The notes: generated by a model not told the origin, from the sequence alone. A DNA stretch of 64,000 nucleotides from Tardiphaga robiniae (GCF_001618955.1 NZ_LVYV01000012.1:124001-188000), one strand, 5' to 3'. Shown: positions 1 through 9,652, counted from the first letter of the stretch. Translations and numbers: made by a program.

Positions 1-580
1 TTTCAGGCGCGACGTAGAGCAACGGGGTCGTTTTGACCACCAGCGTGGTCGCGGCCCATAGTCCCGCACCGGCGACGATCATCAGATCCCCGATCAGCAC
101 ATCGGCGGTGACGTCGGGCTGCGGGACGCCGATCGCCACGGCGACACCGGCAAAACTCACCGCGAGTCCGGCCCATTGCACCGGGCGCAGGCGTTCGCCC
201 AGGAACTGATAGGAGCCGAAGGCCACGAAGAACGGCATCGTGTAGAGGAAAACCGCGGCCCGCGAGGCCGTCGTGAATTGCAGGCCGTGAAAGATCAGCA
301 CGAATTCGATGCCGAACAGCAGGCCGGCAAACAGGCCCGCTTTCAGCGTGCCGTCGCGTTCGAACAGCTTGACGCCGCGCATGCGCGCAATGGCCAGGAT
401 GACCAGCAGCGCGCCGGCCGAGCGCAGCATCGCCTGCGTGTAAGGCGGGATGTCGTGCAGCACCAGCTTGATGGCGATCTGGTTGAAGCCCCAGGTCAGG
501 CACAACATCAGGACAAGGGCGATGGCGCCGGCGGTAAGTGCGCGTCCGCCGGGTGGGCTGATGATGGTTTCTGCAGACAT
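1..580 (-). CDS. EamA/DMT family transporter, 3' end outside window
   Basis: This is the N-terminal ~193 codons of a drug/metabolite transporter superfamily (EamA) permease of the inner membrane. The minus-strand frame starting at the ATG 580-578 stays open to the window edge. It begins MSAETIISPPGG and then shows successive hydrophobic helices, including LVLMLCLTWGFNQIAIK, a typical first EamA helix with the W-G-F/N signature. Later segments (FTTASRAAVFLYTMPFFVAF and WAGLAVSFAGVAVAIGV) match helices 3-5 of one EamA repeat. Full-length members have about 290-310 residues and ten helices, so roughly a third is missing. Substrate cannot be predicted. It lies 42 nt downstream of zur on the same strand and may be co-transcribed with it. 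A longer open frame on the same strand (3-503) is a GC-rich shadow without transporter character. Confidence 0.85.
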   Translation of the reverse strand, partial: MSAETIISPPGGRALTAGAIALVLMLCLTWGFNQIAIKLVLHDIPPYTQAMLRSAGALLVILAIARMRGVKLFERDGTLKAGLFAGLLFGIEFVLIFHGLQFTTASRAAVFLYTMPFFVAFGSYQFLGERLRPVQWAGLAVSFAGVAVAIGVPQPDVTADVLIGDLMIVAGAGLWAATTLVVKTTPLLYVAPE

Positions 581-622
581 GAAGCCTCGGGCCCGGCTTG
601 TCGCCGTGTTGTTATGGGATCG

Positions 623-1108
623 TCACGCCTGACAGTGCGCGCAGGTTCCGGTGATTTCGACAACAGACAGTTTCGGGACGAAGCCAGTCGTCCGTGCGGC
701 ATCGTTCAGGCTCTGCGCAACTTTCGTAGCCGGCACTTCGCCGACCGACCCGCATTGGTCACAGATCAGAAACGCGACCATCGAGGCCGTGCCGTGGTCG
801 TGCGCGCAGGCCAGGAAGGCGTTGCGGCTCTCGATGCGGTGAACGAGGCCGTTCTCCATCAGGAAATCAAGTGCGCGATACACGGTGATGGGTGCCGGAC
901 GCGAAGTGGTCTTGGCAAGCTCATCGATGATCTCGTAGGCCCCAAGCGGTCGATGGCTCGCGAGCAGCGCTTCAAGCACCAGCCGGCGGATTGGAGTCAG
1001 CTTTTGCGACCGGGCCGCACAGACATGCTCGGCATGATGCATCGCGTCCGCCGTACAGCGGTCGTGATCGTGGCCGGGAGCCGGGAAAGTTGGTTTCGGA
1101 ACTGCCAT
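623..1108 (-). CDS. zur: Fur-family zinc-uptake regulator Zur
   Basis: A Fur-superfamily metalloregulator of 161 residues, most likely Zur, the Zn(II)-dependent repressor of zinc uptake genes. The N-terminal winged helix contains the family core LTPIRRLVLEALL and PITVYRALDFLMENGLVHRI. The C-terminal dimerisation domain carries the structural zinc cysteines CDQC and CAHC. A His-rich N-terminus (GHDHDRC, HHAEH) is typical of Zur in this group. I chose the ATG at 1108 because MAVPKPTFPAPGHDHD is the usual beginning of the family; the frame could extend further upstream to 1270, but that extension has no Fur similarity. No obvious Shine-Dalgarno precedes this start. The DMT transporter follows on the same strand. 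Fur or Irr identity is less likely because of the paired CxxC motifs and the N-terminal histidines. Confidence 0.88.
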   Translation of the reverse strand: MAVPKPTFPAPGHDHDRCTADAMHHAEHVCAARSQKLTPIRRLVLEALLASHRPLGAYEIIDELAKTTSRPAPITVYRALDFLMENGLVHRIESRNAFLACAHDHGTASMVAFLICDQCGSVGEVPATKVAQSLNDAARTTGFVPKLSVVEITGTCAHCQA

Positions 1109-1266
1109 ACGGAGGTAGCTTAACCCGTTGGGTGTGATTGTGCCCGTCTTTTTGGCGTTGGGCCCCAGTCTTACACTAAATCCAGCGCCGCCAAACGGCG
1201 ACCGCTCCCTGGAGATGGGGCGCCGACCGGTCGATTGCAAAGGTTGAACGGGCATACCGTGCCGGA

Positions 1267-2250
1267 TCAAGTCGCGCTTCTGCGCAAATCCGATGGCGAG
1301 GTGGCATATCGGCGCCGGAATGTCCGGTTGAAATACGACAAATCGTTGAAGCCGGCCTCGTCGGCGATCTTTCCGATCCGCTCATCGGCCCGCAATGGGT
1401 TGAGTAACAGTCCATGAGCAAAGGCCAAACGCCGTTCGAGCAAATACTCCGACAGGCTGAGGCCGTGTTCGCGAAACAGCTTGCGGACATAATCCGGCGA
1501 GATTTTCTGAGCCGCCGCCAGTGTTTCGGCCGAGAGGTCGTGATTTCCGAGGCTTGCTTCTATGGCTGCCTTGATCGCGTGCAAGCGCAGCATGCGGGTG
1601 CTGGAAGGCGGAGACGCCTCGGAGCGGTTCTCCCAACCGTTGATTAGAAATGCGATCAGACTGCACAGATCGGCCACGACATGGTGCTGAAGATGAGTGG
1701 GGGCGGACTCGTCGAGGTCGATTGCTTCCTGACAATGCGCCATCAATAGCCGCAACGTCTGAGTCTCCAGGAAGAGAGGTCGCATGAGCCAGGCGCCGAG
1801 ATTGGGCACCTTGATCGCCAGCACGGCACGGTCGATCTGAACGATCAGATGCTGCGTCTCACGAGATGACGTATGCGAACCGGCGTCCCTGGTTGTCATC
1901 AGGACCGCGTGGTCCTGCTCGATGACCTCTTCGCGGCCATGCTGCGATGCGCGAGCGCCACCTTTCAGAACGACTGCAAAGACGACATCGTCGGGCGATG
2001 ACGCAGTCGCAGCATCCGGCATGCGATCATTCGCCGGAAATCCCGTGCCGATAAAAACAATCGCGCCCGGCAACCTGTGCAAAACAGTATCGATCGAAAA
2101 CGGGGCGTCCGTCGGAGGAGGGGATTCGACGTTGAATGTCAGGCGTCCGAATTGTAGCTGCGGCGTCAGATTTTCGGAAGTCGCCGCGATCGAGGAATCG
2201 GGCGCTTCGGGACCGGGCCTTGAAGTCACGAGGATCAGTCCTGCAAGCAT
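1267..2250 (-). CDS. AraC family transcriptional regulator
   Basis: A 327-residue AraC/XylS-type regulator. The last ~105 residues form the double helix-turn-helix DNA-binding domain (ISPDYVRKLFREHGLSLSEY for the first half, IADEAGFNDLSYFNRTFRRR for the second, the latter matching the AraC signature). The N-terminal ~200 residues resemble the AraC-binding-like cupin domain found in regulators of aromatic or aldehyde catabolism (contains VVLKGGARASQHGREE). The effector is unknown. It is transcribed divergently from the outer-membrane protein at 2505 across a 254-nt gap and ends upstream of zur on the same strand. No strong ribosome-binding site is visible at the ATG 2250, so the true start could be internal. 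No catabolic operon adjoins it, so its targets may be elsewhere. Confidence 0.8.
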   Translation of the reverse strand: MLAGLILVTSRPGPEAPDSSIAATSENLTPQLQFGRLTFNVESPPPTDAPFSIDTVLHRLPGAIVFIGTGFPANDRMPDAATASSPDDVVFAVVLKGGARASQHGREEVIEQDHAVLMTTRDAGSHTSSRETQHLIVQIDRAVLAIKVPNLGAWLMRPLFLETQTLRLLMAHCQEAIDLDESAPTHLQHHVVADLCSLIAFLINGWENRSEASPPSSTRMLRLHAIKAAIEASLGNHDLSAETLAAAQKISPDYVRKLFREHGLSLSEYLLERRLAFAHGLLLNPLRADERIGKIADEAGFNDLSYFNRTFRRRYATSPSDLRRSAT

Positions 2251-2504
2251 TGAACTATATCTTGGTCGTGCCAGTACGGATCGCGTTCATATTCGTCGTG
2301 GTTACTGCGTCTTTGGGCGGTTTCTCTTTTGATAGTTCGCGATGCGTCATGTGGCTTGAACGCAACAAGCAGAACGAATTGCGGTGCCAGTCTCGCCCAG
2401 TCCTGCCGCGTCGCGTCCGTTCCAAGTCGCTGATGTCTCATTCAACTACACATCATCGAAGCAGGGCCTTGGGCCTGCCTTTTGATCTGTTGTTGAGGAG
2501 ACTG

Positions 2505-3350
2505 ATGGTGAAACGTACCGTATTGGCCGCTGCAGGCCTCGCCATCATGGCGTTTTCGTCGACCGCCGGCGCTGCGGATCTGTCGCCCCGCATGTACGCC
2601 AAGGCGCCGGTTCTGGTGGACCCCGGCATCAACTGGACCGGATTCTATGCCGGCCTCAACGGTGGCTACAGCTGGGGCAAAGGTGACGCGACCTTCTTGC
2701 CGGGCACCGCCTTTGCGTCGCCGGTCAAGCAGGACGTCAATGGCGGCCTCGGCGGCGGCCAGATCGGCTACAATTGGCAGCTCAATCGCACATGGGTCGT
2801 CGGTCTCGAAGCCGATATCCAGGGGACTGGTGAACGTGGCAGCGCGAACTCTCCAGTGAGTTCGCTGCGGACCACTTTGCCCGGCGGTGACTTCAATCTG
2901 CTCGCACTGACCTCGGCAAACAGCTCATGGAGCTTCCCGTGGTTCGCCACATTCCGCGGCCGGGTCGGCCTGCTGGCAACGCCGGATCTGCTCCTCTACG
3001 GTACTGGCGGTCTCGCTGTCGGTGAGGTCAAATATTCCACCCAGACGACTGTAACGGGCCAGATATTCGGACCGGGATCGCAGGGCACAACACCGGCCAG
3101 CGCCGCCGTGACGGTTCCCGGCACGCTGCTGTCGGAATCGCAGACTCGTGTCGGCTGGACCCTGGGCGCCGGTCTGGAAAAGAAGTTCGGCACCAACTGG
3201 TCGGCCAAGCTCGAATATCTTTATCTCGATCTGGGCTCGGCGACCTATTTCGGGGGAACGGCCAACCAGACCTCGGTCGGCTTCCATGACCACGTCTTCC
3301 GCGCCGGCATCAATTACGCCTTCAGCCCGGCTGTCGTGGCCAAATACTGA
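2505..3350 (+). CDS. outer membrane beta-barrel protein (Omp25/RopB-like)
   Basis: A 281-residue outer-membrane beta-barrel protein of the porin-like OmpW/OmpA-barrel type abundant in Bradyrhizobium relatives. The ATG at 2505 is preceded by a good Shine-Dalgarno (GAGGAG, 2495-2500) and opens a clear Sec signal peptide (MVKRTVLAAAGLAIMAFSSTAGAA). The mature part has the hallmark INWTGFYAGLNGGYSWGKG first strand, alternating aromatic residues, and a last strand RAGINYAFSPAVVAKY ending in an aromatic residue as BAM substrates do. An in-frame extension upstream to 2136 is open but lacks sense. The role is probably structural, small-molecule permeation or surface antigen; no ligand can be assigned. 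It is followed by a strong Rho-independent terminator, so it is monocistronic. Confidence 0.85.
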   Translation: MVKRTVLAAAGLAIMAFSSTAGAADLSPRMYAKAPVLVDPGINWTGFYAGLNGGYSWGKGDATFLPGTAFASPVKQDVNGGLGGGQIGYNWQLNRTWVVGLEADIQGTGERGSANSPVSSLRTTLPGGDFNLLALTSANSSWSFPWFATFRGRVGLLATPDLLLYGTGGLAVGEVKYSTQTTVTGQIFGPGSQGTTPASAAVTVPGTLLSESQTRVGWTLGAGLEKKFGTNWSAKLEYLYLDLGSATYFGGTANQTSVGFHDHVFRAGINYAFSPAVVAKY

Positions 3351-3376
3351 TCCTTTCGATCCTCCTGACGACCTCA

Positions 3377-3401
3377 AGCCCGGCCTCGTGCCGGGCTTTT
3401 T
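3377..3401 (+). terminator. Rho-independent terminator of the outer membrane protein gene
   Basis: An 8-bp perfect stem (AGCCCGGC / GCCGGGCT) with a 5-nt loop, followed by five Ts, 27 nt after the stop codon. It is a classical intrinsic terminator. Confidence 0.9.
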
Positions 3402-3489
3402 GCTGTGCCGCCTATTCTGGGGAGGTCAGGTAGATCCAGCCATGCGCTAGTCGCGGGGCTGCGTCGTATCGTCCACCGATGCGTTATTC

Positions 3490-3510
3490 ATAAGCTTGCT
3501 TATAATAAGC
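3490..3510 (+). promoter_or_regulatory. MarR operator overlapping a consensus -10 box
   Basis: Three copies of the half-site ATAAGC/GCTTAT are packed in alternating orientation: ATAAGC (3490-3495), TT, GCTTAT (3498-3503), A, ATAAGC (3505-3510). This makes two overlapping perfect inverted repeats. A perfect -10 hexamer TATAAT (3501-3506) lies inside. Position 20 nt before the marR start and the family habit of autorepression suggest this is the MarR binding site that occludes RNA polymerase. The regulator-site pairing is inference from location. Confidence 0.75.
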
Positions 3511-3530
3511 TAAGTTTACGGAGCGCCTTC

Positions 3531-4010
3531 ATGTCCTGTCAGCCTGACACCGGCACCGATTTCCTGTCCGCCTTGTTCGAGACCCAGCGCATGTTGCGGC
3601 AGCTGGCCGACAAGGAAGCGCGCCAGTTCGGCATGACCCGCGCCCAATGGGCGGTGCTCGCCAAGGTCGAGCGCAATGAGGGGCAAAAACAGACCGATCT
3701 CGCCGACGCCATGGAAATGGCGCCGATCAGCCTGACGCGGCTGATCGACAAGCTCTGCGACAGCGGCCTGATCGAACGCCGCAATGACGACACCGACCGC
3801 CGCATCAAGCGCCTCTATCTCACCGAGGCCGCGCGCCCGCTGACGGCAAAGCTGGCGGTGCTGCGCGGTAACCTGATGCAGGTCGCGTTCGACGGCGTGA
3901 GCGAGGCCGACATGCACCAGCTGGTCGCGCATCTCGAAAACATCAAAGACAATATCCGCGCTGCGCTGAACCCCGCAGCCACAAAGACCAAGGAACAAGT
4001 CTATGGCTGA
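3531..4010 (+). CDS. MarR family repressor of the emrAB efflux operon
   Basis: A 159-residue MarR-type winged-helix regulator. The wHTH includes MTRAQWAVLAKVERNEGQ, the recognition helix region MAPISLTRLIDKLCDSGLIE and the wing RRNDDTDRRIKRLYLT, whose DxRxxRxYLT pattern is diagnostic of MarR. Start ATG 3531 has a CGGAG box 7 nt upstream. It is the first gene of an operon: its last 8 nt overlap the EmrA-type adaptor, so translation is probably coupled. By analogy with E. coli mprA (emrR)-emrAB it should repress its own operon and be released by phenolic or lipophilic drugs. The effector here is unknown. Confidence 0.87.
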   Translation: MSCQPDTGTDFLSALFETQRMLRQLADKEARQFGMTRAQWAVLAKVERNEGQKQTDLADAMEMAPISLTRLIDKLCDSGLIERRNDDTDRRIKRLYLTEAARPLTAKLAVLRGNLMQVAFDGVSEADMHQLVAHLENIKDNIRAALNPAATKTKEQVYG

Positions 4011-5157
4011 GCCCGTGCTGAAATTTCCCGACAAGGATGCGCCCGAGGGCGGATCCGATGGCGCCGCGACCACGCAGCGTCAGGGCGCGAAAGGTTTCCT
4101 GAAGCGCTATCGGCGAACGTTGCTGCTGGTCGTACTGCCTGCGATCGTTCTTATTGGCGGCGTCGCCTTCTATCTTTCGGGCGGTCGCTATGTCGGCACC
4201 GACGATGCCTATGTCGGTGCGCAGAAGGTGCTGATCACGCCGGACATCTCCGGCAAGGTCGACAAGGTCGTCGTGCGCGAAGGCCAGCATGTCAAAGAAG
4301 GCGATGTGCTGTTCGAGATTGACCCGGTGCCGTTCCGGCTGGCGCTTGACGATGCCAGGGCCAAGCTGGCGCAGGCAAAGACCACCTATGACAACCTCGT
4401 CAGCAATGTGAAGATCTACGGCCAGATGCAGGATCTGGCGCAGCAGGGCGTCGACTTCAAGCAGCGCGACGTCGAACGCAAGTCGACTCTGGTCAAGAGC
4501 AACTTCGGCTCGCAGCTCGATCTCGACAATGCGGCGACGGCGGCGGTGACCGCGAAGGCGCAGCTCGAACTCCTGAGGCAGCAGCTTGCGACCTCGATGA
4601 ACCAGTTGCTCGGCAATCCCGATCTGCCGCTAGCCCAGTTCCCGCCTTACGCGCAGGCGCAGTCGGCGCTCGATCAGGCGCAGCGCAATCTCGACCACAC
4701 CGTGCTGAAAGCGCCGATCTCCGGTGTCGCGACGCAGGTCGATAACATCCAGCTCGGCCGCTTCGCGATGGCCGGCACGCCTATCCTCACGGTGATCGAC
4801 GACAACAGGCCATGGGTCGATGCTAATCTGAAGGAATCCGATTTCACTTACATCGCCGTTGGCCAGACCGTGGAGATCGATGTCGATGCGTTCCCGAACC
4901 ACGCCTTCAAGGGCACCGTCGGTTCGCTGAGCCCTGGTACCGGCGCGCAATTCGCGATCCTGCCGCCGCAGAATGCCACCGGCAACTTCGTCAAGGTGGT
5001 GCAGCGCGTGCCGGTGCGGATCTATCTCGACTATAACGATCCGTTCGTGAAACGGCTCAAGGCCGGCATGAGCACTTACACGACCATCGACACCGAACAC
5101 CATCGTTCGCTGGCGGGCCTGCTCGGCCTGTCATCGGCCAAGGCTGCTCAGGACTGA
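4003..5157 (+). CDS. emrA: EmrA-type periplasmic adaptor (HlyD family) of multidrug efflux pump
   Basis: A 384-residue membrane-fusion protein that links the inner-membrane EmrB carrier to an outer-membrane channel. It has a short cytoplasmic tail, one transmembrane helix at about residues 38-59, then YVGTDDAYVGA and a split biotinyl-lipoyl domain (ISGKVDKVVVREGQHVKEGD early, VLKAPISGVATQ late) separated by an alpha-helical hairpin of about 110 residues, and a beta-barrel domain (VDANLKESDF). This order is the EmrA/HlyD architecture. The gene starts inside marR (8-nt overlap) and is followed after 4 nt by emrB. Size and motifs are complete. No TolC-like gene is nearby, so the outer-membrane partner must be encoded elsewhere. 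Confidence 0.9.
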   Translation: MAEPVLKFPDKDAPEGGSDGAATTQRQGAKGFLKRYRRTLLLVVLPAIVLIGGVAFYLSGGRYVGTDDAYVGAQKVLITPDISGKVDKVVVREGQHVKEGDVLFEIDPVPFRLALDDARAKLAQAKTTYDNLVSNVKIYGQMQDLAQQGVDFKQRDVERKSTLVKSNFGSQLDLDNAATAAVTAKAQLELLRQQLATSMNQLLGNPDLPLAQFPPYAQAQSALDQAQRNLDHTVLKAPISGVATQVDNIQLGRFAMAGTPILTVIDDNRPWVDANLKESDFTYIAVGQTVEIDVDAFPNHAFKGTVGSLSPGTGAQFAILPPQNATGNFVKVVQRVPVRIYLDYNDPFVKRLKAGMSTYTTIDTEHHRSLAGLLGLSSAKAAQD

Positions 5158-5161
5158 TCCC

Positions 5162-6733
5162 ATGAGCACGTCGGCGCCATCTCCCAGTGCGGTCCCCGGC
5201 TTTCGCCGGAACATGGTGACGATCTGCGCCATGACCGCGACTATCATGCAGGCGCTCGACACCACGATTGCGAACGTTGCGTTGCCCTATATGCAGGGCA
5301 CGCTGTCGGCGTCGCAGGATCAGGTCAACTGGGTGCTGACCTCCTATATCGTGGCAGCGGCGATCATGACTGCGCCGGTCGGCTGGATCGCCAACCGGTT
5401 CGGCCGCAAGAAAATCTTCATCGTCTGTTCGGCGGGTTTTACTGTCGCCTCGGTGCTGTGCGGCCTAGCGCAGGACATCAACCAGATGGTCGGCTTTCGC
5501 CTGTTGCAGGGCGTGTTCGGCGCGGCACTGGTGCCGCTGTCGCAGGCGGTGATGCTCGACAGCTACGCGCTGCATGAGCGAGCCAAGGCGATGTCGATCT
5601 GGGGCATGGGCGTGATGCTCGGCCCGATCATGGGGCCTTCATTGGGCGCCTGGCTGACTGAAACTTATTCCTGGCACTGGGTGTTCTTCGTCAATCTGCC
5701 CTTCGGCATCGTCACGGTGTTTGGCCTGCTGGCCTTCATGGACGAGACCAAGACCAATGCAGAACTGAAATTCGACTGGTTTGGCTTCGGCGCGCTGGCT
5801 ATCGGAATCGGTGCGATGCAGCTCGCGCTCGACCGCGGCGAGCAGCTCGGGTGGTTCGAATCCAACGAAATCGTCATCGAGGCGATCGTCTCGATCATCG
5901 GTTTCTATTATTTCTTCGCGCATTCCTTCACGACCTCGAAGCCGTTCATCCAGTTCGCCATCTTCAAGGACAAAAATTTTGTCGGCGGCTGCGTGTTCAT
6001 GGCCGTCATGGGGCTGGTGCTGTATTCGACCATGGCACTGTCGTCGCCCTATCTGCAGAACGTGATCGGCTATCCGATCCTTACGGCAGGTCTGTTACTG
6101 GCGACCCGTGGCTCCGGCACCTTCGTGGCGATGATGCTGGTCGGGCGCATCATGAAATATGTCGAGGCGCGTACACTAATTATGGTGGGAATGGCGCTGA
6201 TGTCGGTGTCGCTGTTCTTTACGTCGATGTGGACCGACCAGACCGGCGTGCCGGAGATCGTGATCGTCTCGATCGCGCAGGGATTTGGCCTTGGTCTCGT
6301 CTTCGTGCCGCTGTCCACGGTGGCGTTCCTGACACTGCCAAATCATCTGCGCACCGACGGCACCTCGATGCTCACGCTGCTGCGTAATGTCGCGAGTTCG
6401 ATCGGTATTTCCATCGTGATCGCGCAACTGACGTCCAACACCCGCATGGCGCATGCGGTGCTGGTCGAGCACATCACGCCGTTCAACAACGCGCTGCAGA
6501 TGCCCAATGTGACCGGCGCGATCAACCTCGCCGCCGACAGCGGTCGCGCCATGATGGACGCCATCGTCACGCTGCAGGCAACGATCATCGCCTTCGGGCT
6601 GGATTATCAGATGGTGATGCTGGTGACGCTCTGCGCGATTCCAATGGCGCTGATTATCGGCTCGTCCAAGGCGGCCTTGCGTGCCCAGGCGGCGAAGCCG
6701 GGTGCGGACGAGCATCCGGCGGTGATGGAATAG
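5162..6733 (+). CDS. emrB: EmrB/QacA-type MFS multidrug exporter (DHA2 family)
   Basis: A 523-residue drug:H+ antiporter of the major facilitator superfamily, 14-helix DHA2 class. Diagnostic parts are the helix-1 motif LDTTIANVALP (about residues 32-42), motif A GWIANRFGRKK (about 74-84), and motif C in helix 5 around MGVMLGPIMGPSLGAWL. The length matches EmrB (about 510). It is the last gene of the marR-emrA-emrB operon and starts 4 nt after emrA. The pump should export hydrophobic toxicants or phenolics through an EmrAB-TolC-type complex. A palindromic repeat locus directly follows and may act as terminator. Confidence 0.92.
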   Translation: MSTSAPSPSAVPGFRRNMVTICAMTATIMQALDTTIANVALPYMQGTLSASQDQVNWVLTSYIVAAAIMTAPVGWIANRFGRKKIFIVCSAGFTVASVLCGLAQDINQMVGFRLLQGVFGAALVPLSQAVMLDSYALHERAKAMSIWGMGVMLGPIMGPSLGAWLTETYSWHWVFFVNLPFGIVTVFGLLAFMDETKTNAELKFDWFGFGALAIGIGAMQLALDRGEQLGWFESNEIVIEAIVSIIGFYYFFAHSFTTSKPFIQFAIFKDKNFVGGCVFMAVMGLVLYSTMALSSPYLQNVIGYPILTAGLLLATRGSGTFVAMMLVGRIMKYVEARTLIMVGMALMSVSLFFTSMWTDQTGVPEIVIVSIAQGFGLGLVFVPLSTVAFLTLPNHLRTDGTSMLTLLRNVASSIGISIVIAQLTSNTRMAHAVLVEHITPFNNALQMPNVTGAINLAADSGRAMMDAIVTLQATIIAFGLDYQMVMLVTLCAIPMALIIGSSKAALRAQAAKPGADEHPAVME

Positions 6734-6736
6734 TTC

Positions 6737-6985
6737 CTTTTAACCTCGCGCCGCTCTTTGCGGGGAGAGGTCGCCGCGTCTTCGTGGCGGGTGAGGGGCA
6801 TAGCACGGCACTAGCCCCATACGTGGCTTCTCGGATCGGAATTTCCTCGGAGAAATGCAAAGATATGGGGGAGGGTGGGACTTGATAGTCCGCGCGCGGC
6901 GCGGCTGCGTACCCGGCCCCTCACCCGGAGCCGTCGCTGCGCGCCGGCTCCGACCTCTCCCCGCAAGGCGGGGAGAGGTTAAGGA
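6737..6985. repeat. paired GC-rich palindromic repeat element (locus A)
   Basis: The whole intergenic region between emrB and pcaG is built like a small mobile repeat. It begins with TTAACCTC (6740) and ends with the inverse GAGGTTAA (6982). Each end carries a CCTCTCCCCGC/GCGGGGAGAGG-type hairpin and a GTGAGGGG/CCCCTCAC block, enclosing ~115 bp of unrelated sequence. The right hairpin (6953-6979, 12-bp perfect arms, 3-nt loop) recurs at 40977-41003 with a single loop difference. It probably also serves as a bidirectional terminator for the convergent emrB and pca operons. Confidence 0.75.
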
Positions 6986-6991
6986 AGAGCA

Positions 6992-7573
6992 TCACACGTC
7001 GAAGAACACCGTCTCGTTGTCACCTTGCAGGTGAATATCAAACCGATACACGCCCGGCGCCGTCTTCTTCGCGATGATCGTCGCACGGCGATCCGCTGGC
7101 ACGAGATTCATTACCGCGTCGCTTGCGGTTGCGGCTTCATCGTCGAAATAGATACGCGTCATCGACTGCATGGTCATGCCGCGGCCAAACACGGCCATCA
7201 CGATATGCGGGGCCTGCGGCTTGCCATCATGGCCGGGTACCGCGCCGGGCTTGATGGTGTCGAACGAATACTCGCCGGCGTCGGTGGTGCCGGAGCGACC
7301 AAAACCCTTGAAGCTCGAATTCGGAAGTCCGCGGGTGTCCTGAGGATCGGCGAAGCGGCCCTGCGCGTCGGCCTGCCAGATTTCCAGCACGGCGTCGGGC
7401 ACAACCTTGCCGTCGCCGTCATAGATCACGCCTTCGATGCGGATCTTGTCGCCGGTGACGTCGGGCGTCAGCAGGTTGTTGGTGAAGGCGTCGTTCCAGG
7501 CGTATTTGCCGTTCGGCGTCAGGCCATAGGCATAGAACGGACCCACGGTCTGCGACGGGGTAATTCCGGGCAT
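6992..7573 (-). CDS. pcaG: protocatechuate 3,4-dioxygenase alpha subunit
   Basis: A 193-residue alpha subunit of the intradiol ring-cleaving enzyme that converts protocatechuate to 3-carboxy-cis,cis-muconate. It starts MPGITPSQTVGPFYAYGL, the classical PcaG N-terminus that contributes to the active-site entrance. It also contains the dioxygenase core (VPDAVLEIWQADAQGRF, ending in APHIVMAVFGRGM) but, as expected for alpha subunits, lacks the Tyr/His iron ligands. The ATG shares one base with the pcaH stop (TGATG), so the two subunits are translationally coupled. It is the last gene of the pcaF-pcaH-pcaG minus-strand run. The frame is open upstream through pcaH, but the internal ATG at 7573 is the real start. 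Confidence 0.95.
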   Translation of the reverse strand: MPGITPSQTVGPFYAYGLTPNGKYAWNDAFTNNLLTPDVTGDKIRIEGVIYDGDGKVVPDAVLEIWQADAQGRFADPQDTRGLPNSSFKGFGRSGTTDAGEYSFDTIKPGAVPGHDGKPQAPHIVMAVFGRGMTMQSMTRIYFDDEAATASDAVMNLVPADRRATIIAKKTAPGVYRFDIHLQGDNETVFFDV

Positions 7574-8274
7574 CAGTGATTCTCCGTCGGGGTCGCGTTG
7601 CGGCCGCGCAAAACGATGTTGAAGCGATAGGCCAGCGCCCAGCCGGGCTCGGTGACGTCGAGGTCGAAATCCGACACCATACGCAGGCGCGCCTTCTCGT
7701 CGGTGACCGAGTTGAAGATCGGGTCGAACGGGAACAGCGGATCGTTCGGGAAATACATCTGCGTCACGAGGCGCGAGACGAAGGAGTGGCCAAACACCGA
7801 GAAGTGGATGTGCGCAGGGCGCCAGGCATTGTGGTGATTGCCCCACGGATAGGCGCCAGGCTTGATAGTGACGAACTTGTAGTTGCCCGCGGCGTCGGTG
7901 ACGGTGCGGCCGGCGCCGGTGAAGTTCGGATCGAGCGGCGCGGGATGCTGGTCCCAGACATGCACATAGCGGCCGCAGGCATTGGCCTGCCACAGTTCGA
8001 CCAGCGTGTTCGGCACGCCGCGGCCGTCCTCGTCCATCACCGTGCCGTGCACGATGATGCGTTCGCCGAGCGGTTCGCCGGCATGCATGGTGGTAAGGTC
8101 ATGATCGCCGGGGCGCACGGTCTCGTGGCCATAGACCGGTCCTGTCGTTTCCGACAGCGTGTGCGGCATCAGGATGCGCTGCTTCTGCGGGGCACGCTTG
8201 ATGGTGCTCTTGTAGCCGGGTGAGAGCCGCGGCGCGTGGGCCGCATTGCTTTCGACGGGATAGATTAGCGTCAT
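7573..8274 (-). CDS. pcaH: protocatechuate 3,4-dioxygenase beta subunit
   Basis: A 233-residue catalytic subunit of protocatechuate 3,4-dioxygenase; with PcaG it forms the (alpha-beta)12 iron enzyme of the cytoplasmic beta-ketoadipate pathway. The Fe(III) ligands are visible as Tyr103, Tyr142 (GAYPWG), His155 and His157 (WRPAHIHFSV), with the substrate-positioning Arg152 beside them. The N-terminal SPGYKSTIKRAPQ and HTLSETTGPV are typical of PcaH. It lies 57 nt downstream of pcaF and overlaps pcaG by one base. The usual partners pcaB, pcaC, pcaD and the regulator are not in this window. Confidence 0.96.
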   Translation of the reverse strand: MTLIYPVESNAAHAPRLSPGYKSTIKRAPQKQRILMPHTLSETTGPVYGHETVRPGDHDLTTMHAGEPLGERIIVHGTVMDEDGRGVPNTLVELWQANACGRYVHVWDQHPAPLDPNFTGAGRTVTDAAGNYKFVTIKPGAYPWGNHHNAWRPAHIHFSVFGHSFVSRLVTQMYFPNDPLFPFDPIFNSVTDEKARLRMVSDFDLDVTEPGWALAYRFNIVLRGRNATPTENH

Positions 8275-8331
8275 GCTGGTTTCCCTCTGGCCGCCGCGGA
8301 TCCCGCGGCGGCATTCTTGTGGACGTGAGTT

Positions 8332-9540
<1,209 letters not shown>

Positions 9541-9652
9541 CAATTCTCTCCCTGGAGACTGCATCCGCGCTCGATTGCCGGATTTTCGCGGTGGTTTTAA
9601 GAACCCCCGCTCACCCGGTCAAATGGCTCCGGCAGATGGCTGCCTTGTCCCC

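Noticed and set aside
3-503. Arg-rich 166-codon frame on the minus strand
   Set aside because: It is out of frame with the EamA transporter, which reads continuously through the same DNA with transmembrane helices.
5851-5864. tRNA T-arm-like sequence GGTTCGAATCC
   Set aside because: It lies inside the emrB coding frame, and no acceptor, D or anticodon arms can be folded around it.
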